From: Lachnospiraceae bacterium NE2001
GTDB taxonomy: Bacteria; Bacillota; Clostridia; Lachnospirales; Lachnospiraceae
Length of the DNA: 64,000 nucleotides
Reading direction: 5' to 3'
NCBI GenBank assembly: GCA_900110635.1
Contig: FOEK01000014.1
Coordinates: 31,458 to 95,457 of the forward strand
The notes beneath the pieces are model-generated. The model was not told the origin of the DNA and did not search any database. It saw nothing but the letters and a program-made list of their open reading frames with translations. The translations under genes were made by a program, and so were the position numbers. Below, piece after piece: positions 17,987 through 27,018 of the stretch; the stretch's first letter is position 1; every line of letters begins with the position of its first letter.

Positions 17987-18035
17987 TGCATTATTACCCT
18001 GAACCAAAACCTAACCACCCGGTAATTATATGCAA
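17987..18035. other. Inverted repeat across the radC start
   Basis: TTGCATTATTACC (17987-17999) is an imperfect inverted copy of GGTAATTATATGCAA (18021-18035). The right arm contains the radC start codon at 18030, and no ribosome site is visible in front of it. Folding in the mRNA would bury the start. Confidence 0.35.
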
Positions 18036-18722
18036 AGTTTAAAAATACGTGATATGGCAGAGCATGAAAAGCCTGTTGAGAAACTTCTTTCTTACGGTGC
18101 AGAGATGCTCTCGGATGCTGAACTGCTGGCAATCATACTCAGAACTGGAACCAGTAATATGAGTGTGATAGAGCTATCACAGCTGATTCTCAATGCCCAT
18201 CCAATCTATAAAGGGCTTTCAGGTCTTAATTACAGATATGCTAATGACCTGATGGATATACCTGGCGTTGGAAAGGTAAAGGCTTGTCAGATACTTGCTC
18301 TAAACGAGATATCCAGAAGAATGGCGACTGAAAGAACCTCTCCAGAGCTTACTCTTTCTTCATCTGAGTCAGTTGCTAATTATTTTATGGAGCAGGTGAG
18401 GTATCAGACAAAGGAAAGAGTATATGCGCTATTTTGTTCAAGCTCATGTGGTCTTATCCATAAAGTTATGATTTCAGAAGGAAGTATTGACAGAAGTATC
18501 ATAACCAATAGAGAGCTATTTAAAGAAGCTCTTAAGGCAAATGCAGCAAGTATTGTCCTTATCCATAATCATCCATCTGGTAATCCGGAACCAAGCAATG
18601 TGGATTTAGTTATCACAAAGAGAATTAAAAAGATGGGAGATGATATGGGGATTCCGCTTCTGGATCATATCATCATTGGAGATGGAGTATACTATAGCAT
18701 GCACGAAGAAGGATTATTATGA
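18030..18722 (+). CDS. radC: RadC/JAB-domain DNA repair-family protein
   Basis: RadC family: helix-hairpin-helix part (IPGVGKVKACQILAL) followed by a JAB/MPN metallopeptidase-like domain with the metal motif HNHPSGNPEPSNVD. The family name rests on an old E. coli phenotype and the biochemical role is unsettled. The 230-residue length is standard. It overlaps mreC by four bases (ATGA), matching the well-known radC-mreB/mreCD neighbourhood in Firmicutes; mreB itself is not in the window. ATG 18030 (MQSLKIRDMAEHEKP) fits the family N-terminus. Confidence 0.93.
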   Translation: MQSLKIRDMAEHEKPVEKLLSYGAEMLSDAELLAIILRTGTSNMSVIELSQLILNAHPIYKGLSGLNYRYANDLMDIPGVGKVKACQILALNEISRRMATERTSPELTLSSSESVANYFMEQVRYQTKERVYALFCSSSCGLIHKVMISEGSIDRSIITNRELFKEALKANAASIVLIHNHPSGNPEPSNVDLVITKRIKKMGDDMGIPLLDHIIIGDGVYYSMHEEGLL

Positions 18723-19570
18723 AAATTAATTATAAAAAAGATCTTAGTCCTAAATATCTGCTTATAGCACTTTCTGTTATATGTATAGCGCTGACCATTG
18801 TTTCAGCGTTTTTTCCTGATATCTTAAAACCAGTCCGTGAAGTAACCGGTGGTGTAATAACCCCACTCCAGGAGGGCGTAAATGATATTGGCGGCTGGGT
18901 AGAAGATAAAGTCAAAGTCTTCGGAGATGTTAAGGAACTAAAGGATGAAAATACTGCTCTTCGTGGGCAGGTAACTGATCTACAGAATGAGCTGGGTAAA
19001 AATGAGGCGGAGCTGGCAGAGCTTCAGACCCTCAGGGATCTCTATGATCTGGACGAATTATATCCTGAATATGAAAAGACAGCAGCCAGAGTATTTTCCG
19101 TTAATTCTTCTGGCTGGTTTAACGAGTTTTATATAAATAAAGGCCTGAATGATCAAGTCTATGAAGGCTGTAATGTAATATGTGACGATGGACTGCTGGG
19201 CATTGTTGTTGAATCCTATGATGATTATGCCAAGGTAAGGGCCATAATAGATGACCGCGCCAATGTAACAGGTGAAATTGGAACAGCAGGAAATCTCTGT
19301 AATATAGAGGGCAGTATCCAGACTATGGAAAATGGATATCTGCTTGCTACTGATATTGATAAAAATGCTATCATAAGCGAAGGAGATAAGATAATTACCT
19401 CTAGTGTTTCTGATAGATATCTGTATGGAATAACCATAGGCTATGTAACCAGTATTGAACAAGATTCCAATAACCTGACTCAGTCTGCTCACATCATCCC
19501 TACGGTTAATTTTACTGATATCAAGGATGTTCTTGTTATTCTTGATCGTAAACAGGAAGTGAACTACTAA
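18719..19570 (+). CDS. mreC: Rod shape-determining protein MreC
   Basis: Elongasome scaffold: one membrane segment (about 14-34), a coiled coil (about 68-105, LKDENTALRGQVTDLQNELG) and a C-terminal beta domain with GLLGIVVESYDDYAKVR and the later EGDKIITS. The 283 residues are typical. It overlaps radC by four bases and touches mreD, so radC-mreC-mreD-PBP2-rodA form one translationally linked set for lateral wall growth. Confidence 0.95.
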   Translation: MKINYKKDLSPKYLLIALSVICIALTIVSAFFPDILKPVREVTGGVITPLQEGVNDIGGWVEDKVKVFGDVKELKDENTALRGQVTDLQNELGKNEAELAELQTLRDLYDLDELYPEYEKTAARVFSVNSSGWFNEFYINKGLNDQVYEGCNVICDDGLLGIVVESYDDYAKVRAIIDDRANVTGEIGTAGNLCNIEGSIQTMENGYLLATDIDKNAIISEGDKIITSSVSDRYLYGITIGYVTSIEQDSNNLTQSAHIIPTVNFTDIKDVLVILDRKQEVNY

Positions 19571-20082
19571 TGCGTAGATCGATTGTTATATTTTTACTTA
19601 TAATCATATCATTTCTTTTACAAAGTGTTCTTTTTTCCTATCATAATGTTCAGGGCATAGCACCTAATCTGCTTCTAATACTAACAATGTCCTTCGGCAT
19701 AATGAGAGGAAGAAGAGAAGGCCTTCTTACAGGTTTTGTCTGTGGCTTTCTTTATGATATCTTCTTTGGAACACTTATTGGTCCCTATATGTTTCTCTTT
19801 ATGATAATCGGATATCTTAACGGCGCCTTCCATAAGGAATTTCTTATGGAGGATGTTATGATGCCCGTTTTCATTATCATTGTGGACGAAATTGTATTTG
19901 ATTTTGCAGTATATATATCTTCATTTCTGCTTCGAAACAGAACAAATCTAGGCTTTTATTTTATACATATATTCCTGCCACATATTTTATCAACAGTTAT
20001 AGCTACTATTATTATATATAGAATATATGTCAGAATTAATAAAGCCATAAAGAAGAGGGTAGAGAAAAATGAGATTGCTTAA
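19570..20082 (+). CDS. mreD: Rod shape-determining protein MreD
   Basis: Small membrane protein of the elongasome, about five hydrophobic segments in 170 residues (for example 5-22, 31-48, 54-82, 98-118, 132-156). The ATG overlaps the mreC stop by one base. It has little sequence conservation and is identified by topology, length and position between mreC and the PBP2 gene. The 3' end overlaps the PBP2 gene by 14 bases. Confidence 0.88.
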   Translation: MRRSIVIFLLIIISFLLQSVLFSYHNVQGIAPNLLLILTMSFGIMRGRREGLLTGFVCGFLYDIFFGTLIGPYMFLFMIIGYLNGAFHKEFLMEDVMMPVFIIIVDEIVFDFAVYISSFLLRNRTNLGFYFIHIFLPHILSTVIATIIIYRIYVRINKAIKKRVEKNEIA

Positions 20083-22921
20083 GGATCTATTCATATCCTT
20101 TAAGGAAGTCACATTAGAATATATCAAGAGCAGAGTGTTCCCAGTGACACTCCTTATTATCGTGCTTTTTATTGTGCTCATTAACAGACTTTTCACCCTT
20201 CAGATAGAACAGGGCGAGAATTATTCCAAGAGCTTTGAATATAAATCCGAAAAGACACTTACTGTTAATTCCATCAGAGGAAATATCTATGATGTAAATG
20301 GCAATCTGCTTGCTTATAACAAGATTGCATATACACTGACATTTGGTAACAGCAACCAACTCCCAATCGATGCTGAGAGCATGAACATATCTGAAAATGT
20401 TCTTAAGAACAGGATCATTGCCAACACACTTTCTATACTTCAGTCAAATGGAGATGATATAGACGCAAGCTTCAGAATAAAATATGAAAAGGGCAAGTAC
20501 AGCTACAATGTTGAAGGACAGGTACTTAAGGGCTTCCTCAAGGATGTTTATGCAGCTGACACAATAGATGACCTTACAGAAGAACAGGCTAATGCTAAGC
20601 CTGAAGAAGTAGTTGAATACCTTAAGAAACTCTTTGAGATCAGCGATGACTACGATGATGAAACTGCTATGAAGATTCTGGCCTGCAGATATAATCTCTG
20701 GCTGAACCGTTTCCAGCAGTATGTTCCTGTAGAAGTAGCGCACAATATATCTGAGAAGAGTCGTGCAGCAATAACAGAAAATAAAGATAATCTGCTGGGT
20801 ATGGATATACTTATTGAATCCTCCCGTGTTTATAATGATGCCAAGTATTTCTCTCATATTATCGGTTATGTAGGAAAAGCTTCCCAGGATGATATAGATA
20901 CGCTTAATGAGACTCTTGGAGAAAACAAATACAACAGCTCAGATGTTGTTGGAAAGTCCGGTATAGAGAAAGTATTTGAGACGGATCTTCATGGTACGGA
21001 TGGGGAGCAGGTTCTATACGTTGATAATCTGGGAAAGGTTCTTGAAGTTGAAAGTGATACACCTTCTATTGCTGGAAATGATATCTATCTAACCATAGAC
21101 AGTGACCTTCAGAAGTATTGCTACGACATGTTGGAGAAGGAAATTGCATCTATCCTTATGTCAAAGATTCATAATATTGCCTACGCTGCAGAAGGAAACA
21201 AAGAGAAGATCATTCCTATAACTGACGTATATGCTGCATTTTTCAGCAATAACCAGATCAAGCTGTCCCATATGACTGGCCCTGATGCTACAGAACTGGA
21301 GCAGGAGGTCTATAATACCTTTATCACAAGACAGGCTTACACTCTGGAAACGGTGGATGGTCTTCTTACTGACAATCCAGTAGAGCTTGAACATCTGGAT
21401 ACTGAATATAAGGATTATTGTGAATATATCTGTGAAATGTTAAGTTCCCAGGGCATCTATGATGTTGGTCAGGTTAATCAGAACTCCAAAAAGTTCCTTG
21501 CCTATACAAATGATGAGATATCCCTTCAGGACTTCCTAAGATATCTCATTAGTGTAGAAGCAATAGATATCACCTCTATTGAGGAGGATGACAAATACTA
21601 CGATTCAGATGAGATATATAACATGCTCATCGACTATATAATTGAATATCTTGAGGATGACGAGGATTTCAACAACCGAGTAATAAGAAATATGATCAGG
21701 GAAGGAAGCATATCAAGCTATGATGTAATAGAGCTTCTCTATGATCAGGGTGTGCTGACTGAGGAAGGCGATGTGGAATTAAAGGCCTTCCGATCGGGTG
21801 CCATGAGTCCTTATGGATTTATCATAGCAAAGCTTACATCCCTTGAAATAACACCTGCAATGCTCGCCCTTACTCCTTGCTCAGGTGCAGTAGTAGTAAC
21901 AGATGTAAATACCGGAGAAGTAAGAGCTCTTGTCAGCTATCCAAGCTATGACAATAATTATCTGACAAACTATGTGGACCCTGATTATTATGCATCGCTT
22001 CTTGAGGATCATACCAATCCGCTTTACAACCGTGCTACAATGATGAGAACAGCGCCTGGTTCAACATTTAAACCTATTTCTGCAGTTGCAGGAGTATCAG
22101 AGGGTGTTCTTGGAATAGATGAATATATCACAGACCTTGGTGTTTTTGAAGATGTATACACCAAGCCTAAATGCTGGATATATAGAGATTATCATCTGAC
22201 TCACGGTTCCATAGGTATACCGACTGCTATCGATATATCCTGTAACTATTTCTTCTTTACTGTAGGTTACAGACTTGCCACAAGATCAGGTAGATATGTG
22301 GATGATGAAGGTCTAGCCAGCCTTAAGAAATATGCAGGTATGTTCGGACTGACCGAAAAATCAGGAGTTGAGATAGAGGAGATAGCGCCTAAGTTCTCCA
22401 ATAACGATGCTGTTACCAGTGCCATAGGACAGGGTACTCACAACTATGCGCCGGTTCAGCTGTCCAGATACGTTACTACTATTGCAAATGGTGGAACCTG
22501 TTATAATCTGTCGCTTATGAACCGCATAACTGATTATGAAGGAAATGTTGTCAGAACCTCGAATCATACTATTGCGTCCCAGGTTAATATAGACAGTGCT
22601 CTCTGGAATCAGGTTCATACTGGTATGAGGCTGGTTGTTACAGATGACCTGAAGGACAACAAGCTTCTTAATAGTGTAAATGTTCAGATAGCGGGTAAGA
22701 CTGGTACTGCTCAGGAGGGTGAAGACAGACCTGCCCATGCTCTGTTTATATCTTATGCGCCATATACGGCTCCAGAGGTTTCAGTTACAACTGTTATTCC
22801 AAATGGTTACGCCTCATCCAATGCGGCCGACCTTACAGGATTTATCTATGCTTATATGTACGACAAGGAAGCACTTAATGATGCTAAGTTTACTGATGAC
22901 GGCGGAGTAGTAGGAGATTAA
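20069..22921 (+). CDS. mrdA: Class B penicillin-binding protein 2 (elongasome transpeptidase), unusually long
   Basis: Cross-links peptidoglycan during elongation. One N-terminal membrane segment (about 22-42), a pedestal domain with SIRGNIYDVNGNLLAYN, then the transpeptidase domain. Active-site motifs are STFK (Ser665, Lys668), SCN (724-726) and KTG (877-879). The 950 residues exceed the usual 580-720. The excess is a stretch of roughly 230 residues (about 355-590), acidic and helix-rich, placed just before the transpeptidase domain where LEITPAMLALTPCSGAVVV resumes the normal pattern. The gene overlaps mreD and is followed after two bases by rodA. Confidence 0.94.
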   Translation: MRLLKDLFISFKEVTLEYIKSRVFPVTLLIIVLFIVLINRLFTLQIEQGENYSKSFEYKSEKTLTVNSIRGNIYDVNGNLLAYNKIAYTLTFGNSNQLPIDAESMNISENVLKNRIIANTLSILQSNGDDIDASFRIKYEKGKYSYNVEGQVLKGFLKDVYAADTIDDLTEEQANAKPEEVVEYLKKLFEISDDYDDETAMKILACRYNLWLNRFQQYVPVEVAHNISEKSRAAITENKDNLLGMDILIESSRVYNDAKYFSHIIGYVGKASQDDIDTLNETLGENKYNSSDVVGKSGIEKVFETDLHGTDGEQVLYVDNLGKVLEVESDTPSIAGNDIYLTIDSDLQKYCYDMLEKEIASILMSKIHNIAYAAEGNKEKIIPITDVYAAFFSNNQIKLSHMTGPDATELEQEVYNTFITRQAYTLETVDGLLTDNPVELEHLDTEYKDYCEYICEMLSSQGIYDVGQVNQNSKKFLAYTNDEISLQDFLRYLISVEAIDITSIEEDDKYYDSDEIYNMLIDYIIEYLEDDEDFNNRVIRNMIREGSISSYDVIELLYDQGVLTEEGDVELKAFRSGAMSPYGFIIAKLTSLEITPAMLALTPCSGAVVVTDVNTGEVRALVSYPSYDNNYLTNYVDPDYYASLLEDHTNPLYNRATMMRTAPGSTFKPISAVAGVSEGVLGIDEYITDLGVFEDVYTKPKCWIYRDYHLTHGSIGIPTAIDISCNYFFFTVGYRLATRSGRYVDDEGLASLKKYAGMFGLTEKSGVEIEEIAPKFSNNDAVTSAIGQGTHNYAPVQLSRYVTTIANGGTCYNLSLMNRITDYEGNVVRTSNHTIASQVNIDSALWNQVHTGMRLVVTDDLKDNKLLNSVNVQIAGKTGTAQEGEDRPAHALFISYAPYTAPEVSVTTVIPNGYASSNAADLTGFIYAYMYDKEALNDAKFTDDGGVVGD

Positions 22922-22923
22922 TA

Positions 22924-24033
22924 TTGTTTAAGAGATATAATTTTAAGAATTATAATTTCATATTGCTTTTCTTAGTCATTGCACTTATGGTTCTTGGAGT
23001 GTTCGTTATTAACAGCGTTGATGATGAATTTACAATAAAGCAAACAGTCGGAGTGATAGTATCTATTATTATTATGGTGGTGTTATCCGTAGTTGATTAT
23101 CATTTGATATCAAAGCTCTATGTTCCGCTTTATTTCTTCAGTGTTATTCTCCTGATCCTGGTACTTATTGGTGGTACGACAGTAAACTCTGCCACCAGAT
23201 GGTTCACCATCGCTGGTATCAGATTTCAGCCATCAGAGCTGTCCAAAACTATAATGATCATCTTTTTTGCTGCTTATCTTAGCAAGCTTATGGATGATGA
23301 GAAAGTGAACTCGATCAGAGGAATCCTGGGCTTTGTATTCTTCTGGGCTATACCAGCCTTCCTGATATATCAGGAGCCGGACCTGTCTACACTTATCTGT
23401 CTTACCATGGTGGTTCTGACTCTTTTTTATCTTTCTGGTCTGAGCTATAGAATAATAGGTATAGCGTTACTGATACTTATTCCTCTTGTCAGCCTATTCC
23501 TGTGGTATATCCAGCGGGATGATCAGAAGCTTCTCTATGAACATCAGGTTAAGCGTATTATGTCATTTATCTATCCTTCTGAATATGAGGATGAGTCCAG
23601 ACAGCAGGAAAACTCTGTTATGGCCATAGGTTCCGGACAGCTGATGGGTAAAGGACTGGGTAAAAAAGGCGAGGCCAATACTGGAGATACCAATCTTATT
23701 TCCGAGCAGCAGACGGATTTTATCTTCTCTGCAGTAGGTGAAGCATTTGGCTTTTTCGGAAGTGTAATTATGATTGGAATTATTTTGCTCATAGTGTTAC
23801 AATGTATAAGGGCTGGAAGACAGGCCAGAGATGATGTTGGCATGCTCATCTCGGTTGGTATGGCTGCGCTGATCGGATATCAGTCATTTATCAATATCGG
23901 TGTTGCCACCAGAGTCCTGCCGAATACTGGTATACCTCTTCCTTTTATAAGCTACGGACTTACATCACTTATGAGTTCAGCTATCGGAATTGGTATAGTA
24001 CTTAATATAAGTCTTCAGAAGAGAAAATATTAG
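22924..24033 (+). CDS. rodA: RodA/FtsW-family peptidoglycan glycosyltransferase
   Basis: SEDS-family polymerase with about ten membrane segments in 369 residues. Conserved stretches are FQPSELSKTIMIIFFAAYL, QEPDLSTLICL, the extracellular GSGQLMGKGLGKKGEAN and QTDFIFSAVGEAFGF, and the final RVLPNTGIPLPFISYG. Position right after mreCD-PBP2 argues for RodA rather than FtsW or SpoVE. It starts with TTG at 22924, supported by GGAG about six bases upstream inside the PBP2 end. Confidence 0.94.
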   Translation: MFKRYNFKNYNFILLFLVIALMVLGVFVINSVDDEFTIKQTVGVIVSIIIMVVLSVVDYHLISKLYVPLYFFSVILLILVLIGGTTVNSATRWFTIAGIRFQPSELSKTIMIIFFAAYLSKLMDDEKVNSIRGILGFVFFWAIPAFLIYQEPDLSTLICLTMVVLTLFYLSGLSYRIIGIALLILIPLVSLFLWYIQRDDQKLLYEHQVKRIMSFIYPSEYEDESRQQENSVMAIGSGQLMGKGLGKKGEANTGDTNLISEQQTDFIFSAVGEAFGFFGSVIMIGIILLIVLQCIRAGRQARDDVGMLISVGMAALIGYQSFINIGVATRVLPNTGIPLPFISYGLTSLMSSAIGIGIVLNISLQKRKY

Positions 24034-24064
24034 ATGTTATATAAAATGTTGGGGAGGTCCACCT

Positions 24065-24463
24065 GTGAATATTGTACTTATTGCTCACGATCCTAAAAAG
24101 AAGCTGATGCAGAACTTCTGTATAGCTTATCGCGGAATACTGGAACGTCACGATGTATATTCAACAGCAACCACTGGCCGTCTTGTTGAAGAGGCTTCTG
24201 GCGTGAATGTACATAAGTTTCTGGCGGGCCACCTTGGAGGCGTTGAGCAGATTGCTACTCAGATAGAGAGCAACCAGATGGATATGGTTATCTTCCTGAG
24301 AGAGAATAGTATGAGTCAGCCTCATAACAACGACTTCAATAAGATATCTACACTTTGTGATATCTATAATATACCTCTGGCATCAAATCTCGCTACAGCA
24401 GAGCTGCTTATCAAAGCACTTGAAAGAGGAGATCTTGACTGGAGAAGTTTATACAAGAACTAA
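24065..24463 (+). CDS. mgsA: Methylglyoxal synthase-like protein with altered catalytic residues
   Basis: By family, methylglyoxal synthase turns dihydroxyacetone phosphate into methylglyoxal, a bypass of lower glycolysis. The 132 residues align with E. coli MgsA without gaps at an offset of 11: His8-Asp9 (E. coli 19-20), Lys12 (23), His87 (98) and Asp90 (101) are kept, as is SNLATAELL. However the catalytic Asp71 position is Val60 (AGHLGGVEQ instead of SGPMGGDQQ) and Asp91 is Glu80. Loss of the catalytic base suggests a weak or different activity. It starts with GTG after GGGGAGG. It sits between rodA and a D,D-carboxypeptidase gene, an odd place for a glycolytic enzyme. Confidence 0.85.
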   Translation: MNIVLIAHDPKKKLMQNFCIAYRGILERHDVYSTATTGRLVEEASGVNVHKFLAGHLGGVEQIATQIESNQMDMVIFLRENSMSQPHNNDFNKISTLCDIYNIPLASNLATAELLIKALERGDLDWRSLYKN

Positions 24464-24493
24464 TTAGTTATTAAAAGGATAATCAGATAATAA

Positions 24494-25483
24494 ATGGGTA
24501 AAGCAATTATCTATTACATACTCCTAATGCTTCTTGCCATAGGAAGCGTTATGTTTTTTATTGTCAAAAATGTTAAATACGATGATCCATACAATATGGA
24601 AACCATAAATGATGTAAGATTAAGTTCTAGTCTTCATACCATTTCATATGGTGGCTATCAGAGTGAATATGCAGTTATACCTGACTGTGCGGATGTAAAT
24701 CCAGACAGTTTTATAGAAGATACATATGCAACACTTCTGGTGGATAATGAGACAAAAGAACCACTGGTTTCTTATAACTCACTCAGAAGAATATATCCTG
24801 CCAGTACCACAAAGCTTATGACTGGTATAGTTGTATGCGATGCGTTATATGCAGGAGAGATAAGCCTCGATGATATGATAACTCTTCAGCACGATACAGC
24901 GATCACTGAAGAAGGAGCTCTTAAGAGTCAGCTGAAAGCGGGAGATACCATTTCAGTAAGAAACCTTCTATATGGACTTCTTATGAAGTCATATAATGAT
25001 TTTGCTGTTATACTTGCTGAGTACGTATCCGGAAGTAATGATGCTTTCTGTCAGAGAATGAATGAGAAGGCTTATCAGATAGGAGCCACAGGTTCACATT
25101 TTTGTAATCCTCACGGACTTCATGATGATGATCACTACATCACAGCCTACGATATGTATCTGATACTTCAGGAGGCTGAAAAATACGAGATCATAAGAGA
25201 GATTGATTCCTACAAGACATTTACCTATTCTTATACAACAGCTGATGGTCTTGTTCTGGATGATGATATAACTCCAACTAATCAGTTTCTTGCTGGTAAT
25301 TACAAGCTGCCATCCAATATTACTATTGATTCCTGGAAGACAGGAACTACAAATGCAGCAGGAAATATACTTGCTATGAATGTGACTATTGATAATAATT
25401 CGTATTCATTATTTGTAGCTGATGCCAGATCACAGGATGACCTGTATGACAAGATAGGAGTCCTCTTTAACCTGACAAGATAG
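24494..25483 (+). CDS. D-alanyl-D-alanine carboxypeptidase (peptidase S11)
   Basis: Trims the terminal D-Ala from peptidoglycan stem peptides (DacA/DacF class). It has an N-terminal membrane segment (about 5-24) acting as anchor or signal. The penicillin-binding motifs are STTK (Ser104, Lys107), SYN (Ser166-Asn168) and KTG (282-284). At 329 residues it lacks most of the C-terminal beta domain of E. coli PBP5. Placement after mreCD-PBP2-rodA matches a role in wall maturation during elongation. Confidence 0.92.
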   Translation: MGKAIIYYILLMLLAIGSVMFFIVKNVKYDDPYNMETINDVRLSSSLHTISYGGYQSEYAVIPDCADVNPDSFIEDTYATLLVDNETKEPLVSYNSLRRIYPASTTKLMTGIVVCDALYAGEISLDDMITLQHDTAITEEGALKSQLKAGDTISVRNLLYGLLMKSYNDFAVILAEYVSGSNDAFCQRMNEKAYQIGATGSHFCNPHGLHDDDHYITAYDMYLILQEAEKYEIIREIDSYKTFTYSYTTADGLVLDDDITPTNQFLAGNYKLPSNITIDSWKTGTTNAAGNILAMNVTIDNNSYSLFVADARSQDDLYDKIGVLFNLTR

Positions 25484-25516
25484 CTTTACTTAAATCCTAT
25501 AAATTAAGGAAACAAA

Positions 25517-26950
25517 ATGGCAAAGAATAAAAAACAATCTGGAAATATAATACGTCTAAGCAGATCAGCAAGACTGAACTCGACTATTATTATATTCTCT
25601 ATAATTCTTATCTATGTTGTAGCCAGTGTTATTATTTCTTTTATGAAAGAACCAATAACCACCTACAAGGTAGGCTCCAGTAATATCAACAGCAACATAA
25701 CCTGTACTGGTATTGCCCTAAGAAACGAGATAGAGATAACCTGCTCCAAGTCAGGCTATATGATCTATTTTGTTCACGACGGTGACAAGGTGAAAAAGAA
25801 TTCACCTGTTTGTACAGTAGATGAAACTGGAAATATTATCTCAGCAATTAAGGCAACAGGAGAGAGTGATGATGGAAATGGTCTCTTTACTCAGTCAGAC
25901 TATGCCAGCATCAGATCTACAATTGATACCTATAAAGCATCTTATTCAGATGTTTCATTTTCCAATCTTTACAACTTCAAATCCGAGGTAGAGAGTAAGG
26001 TTATGGAGCTTTCCAGCGAGGTTATGATGCAGCAGATAAATGCTGGCGGAACCAAGGTCAGCTCAACGCTTCAGACCATTAAATCAACTGAGAGTGGTGT
26101 TATTACTTACTACACTGATGGCTACGAAAAGAAGACTCCGGAAACTCTTTCCGAGGATGATTTTAACAAAAATAATTACAAGAAGGTTTCTCTTAAATCT
26201 GGAGATATTCTGGATACCGGTTCAACTGTATTTAAGATAGTTTCTGATGAAAACTGGAATATCGTGTGTCAGGTCACAGAGGAACAGGCCAAGGTTCTTC
26301 AGGCAGAAGATAAGCTTAGATTTACTATAAATGATTCACCTAACGAAGTATCTACAACATTTTCCATACTTCCAAGAGACAATTCCTACTTTGTAGTTCT
26401 GCCTCTCAAGAAGTATATGGTTGACTTCATAGATGAACGTTTTCTAAATATCGAGATTATCCTTAATAAGTTTGAAGGACTTAAGGTTCCAAACTCAGCC
26501 CTTCAGGAAAAAGAAGTCTATAAGATTCCAAAAGACATGATAAATGAATCTGAAAAGTCTGCTACTAAATCAGTAACTGTAAGACGCTTCGAAAAGAGCA
26601 AAGATGATGCTTCTCAGACTGATGCATCAGGAGATTCAAAGAACCAGAAAGTCAATCTGATAGTATATAAAACAGACGATGCCTACTACTACGTAGATGA
26701 AGAGACATTTGAGGATACTGATCAGATAATCAGTAAGGATAATTCAAATACCACACCTGTGCTTTCACTTGAAAGAGCAAATCTTACCGGTGTATATCTG
26801 GCAAATACAGGTGTTGCAGAGTTTATAGAAGTAAGTATTGTAAAAACTCAGGATGAGTTTTCAATTCTAAATAGTGACGAAAACCTAAAAGAGTTTGATA
26901 ATATAGTGCTTGATGCCAGTCAGGTATCAGTTAACCAAACTCTTTATTAG
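25517..26950 (+). CDS. HlyD-like membrane-anchored protein of the division cluster
   Basis: A 477-residue protein with a basic N-terminus, one membrane segment (about 23-42) and an extracytoplasmic region with a biotinyl/lipoyl-like hairpin (SGYMIYFVHDGDKVKKNSPVC, seen as SGYMIYFVHDG then DKVKKNSPV) as in HlyD/AcrA adaptors, followed by helical and beta parts. Adaptors of this kind normally work with efflux pumps, but no transporter is encoded next to it. It lies directly upstream of yggS-sepF-divIVA, which suggests an envelope or division role. The family call is by motif; the function is unknown. Confidence 0.7.
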   Translation: MAKNKKQSGNIIRLSRSARLNSTIIIFSIILIYVVASVIISFMKEPITTYKVGSSNINSNITCTGIALRNEIEITCSKSGYMIYFVHDGDKVKKNSPVCTVDETGNIISAIKATGESDDGNGLFTQSDYASIRSTIDTYKASYSDVSFSNLYNFKSEVESKVMELSSEVMMQQINAGGTKVSSTLQTIKSTESGVITYYTDGYEKKTPETLSEDDFNKNNYKKVSLKSGDILDTGSTVFKIVSDENWNIVCQVTEEQAKVLQAEDKLRFTINDSPNEVSTTFSILPRDNSYFVVLPLKKYMVDFIDERFLNIEIILNKFEGLKVPNSALQEKEVYKIPKDMINESEKSATKSVTVRRFEKSKDDASQTDASGDSKNQKVNLIVYKTDDAYYYVDEETFEDTDQIISKDNSNTTPVLSLERANLTGVYLANTGVAEFIEVSIVKTQDEFSILNSDENLKEFDNIVLDASQVSVNQTLY

Positions 26951-27018
26951 CGCCTTCCCCTTGAGAGGAAGGTGTCTCAGAAGCAGACGGATGAGGTGTT
27001 TGAATCGGAGGTAAAATA

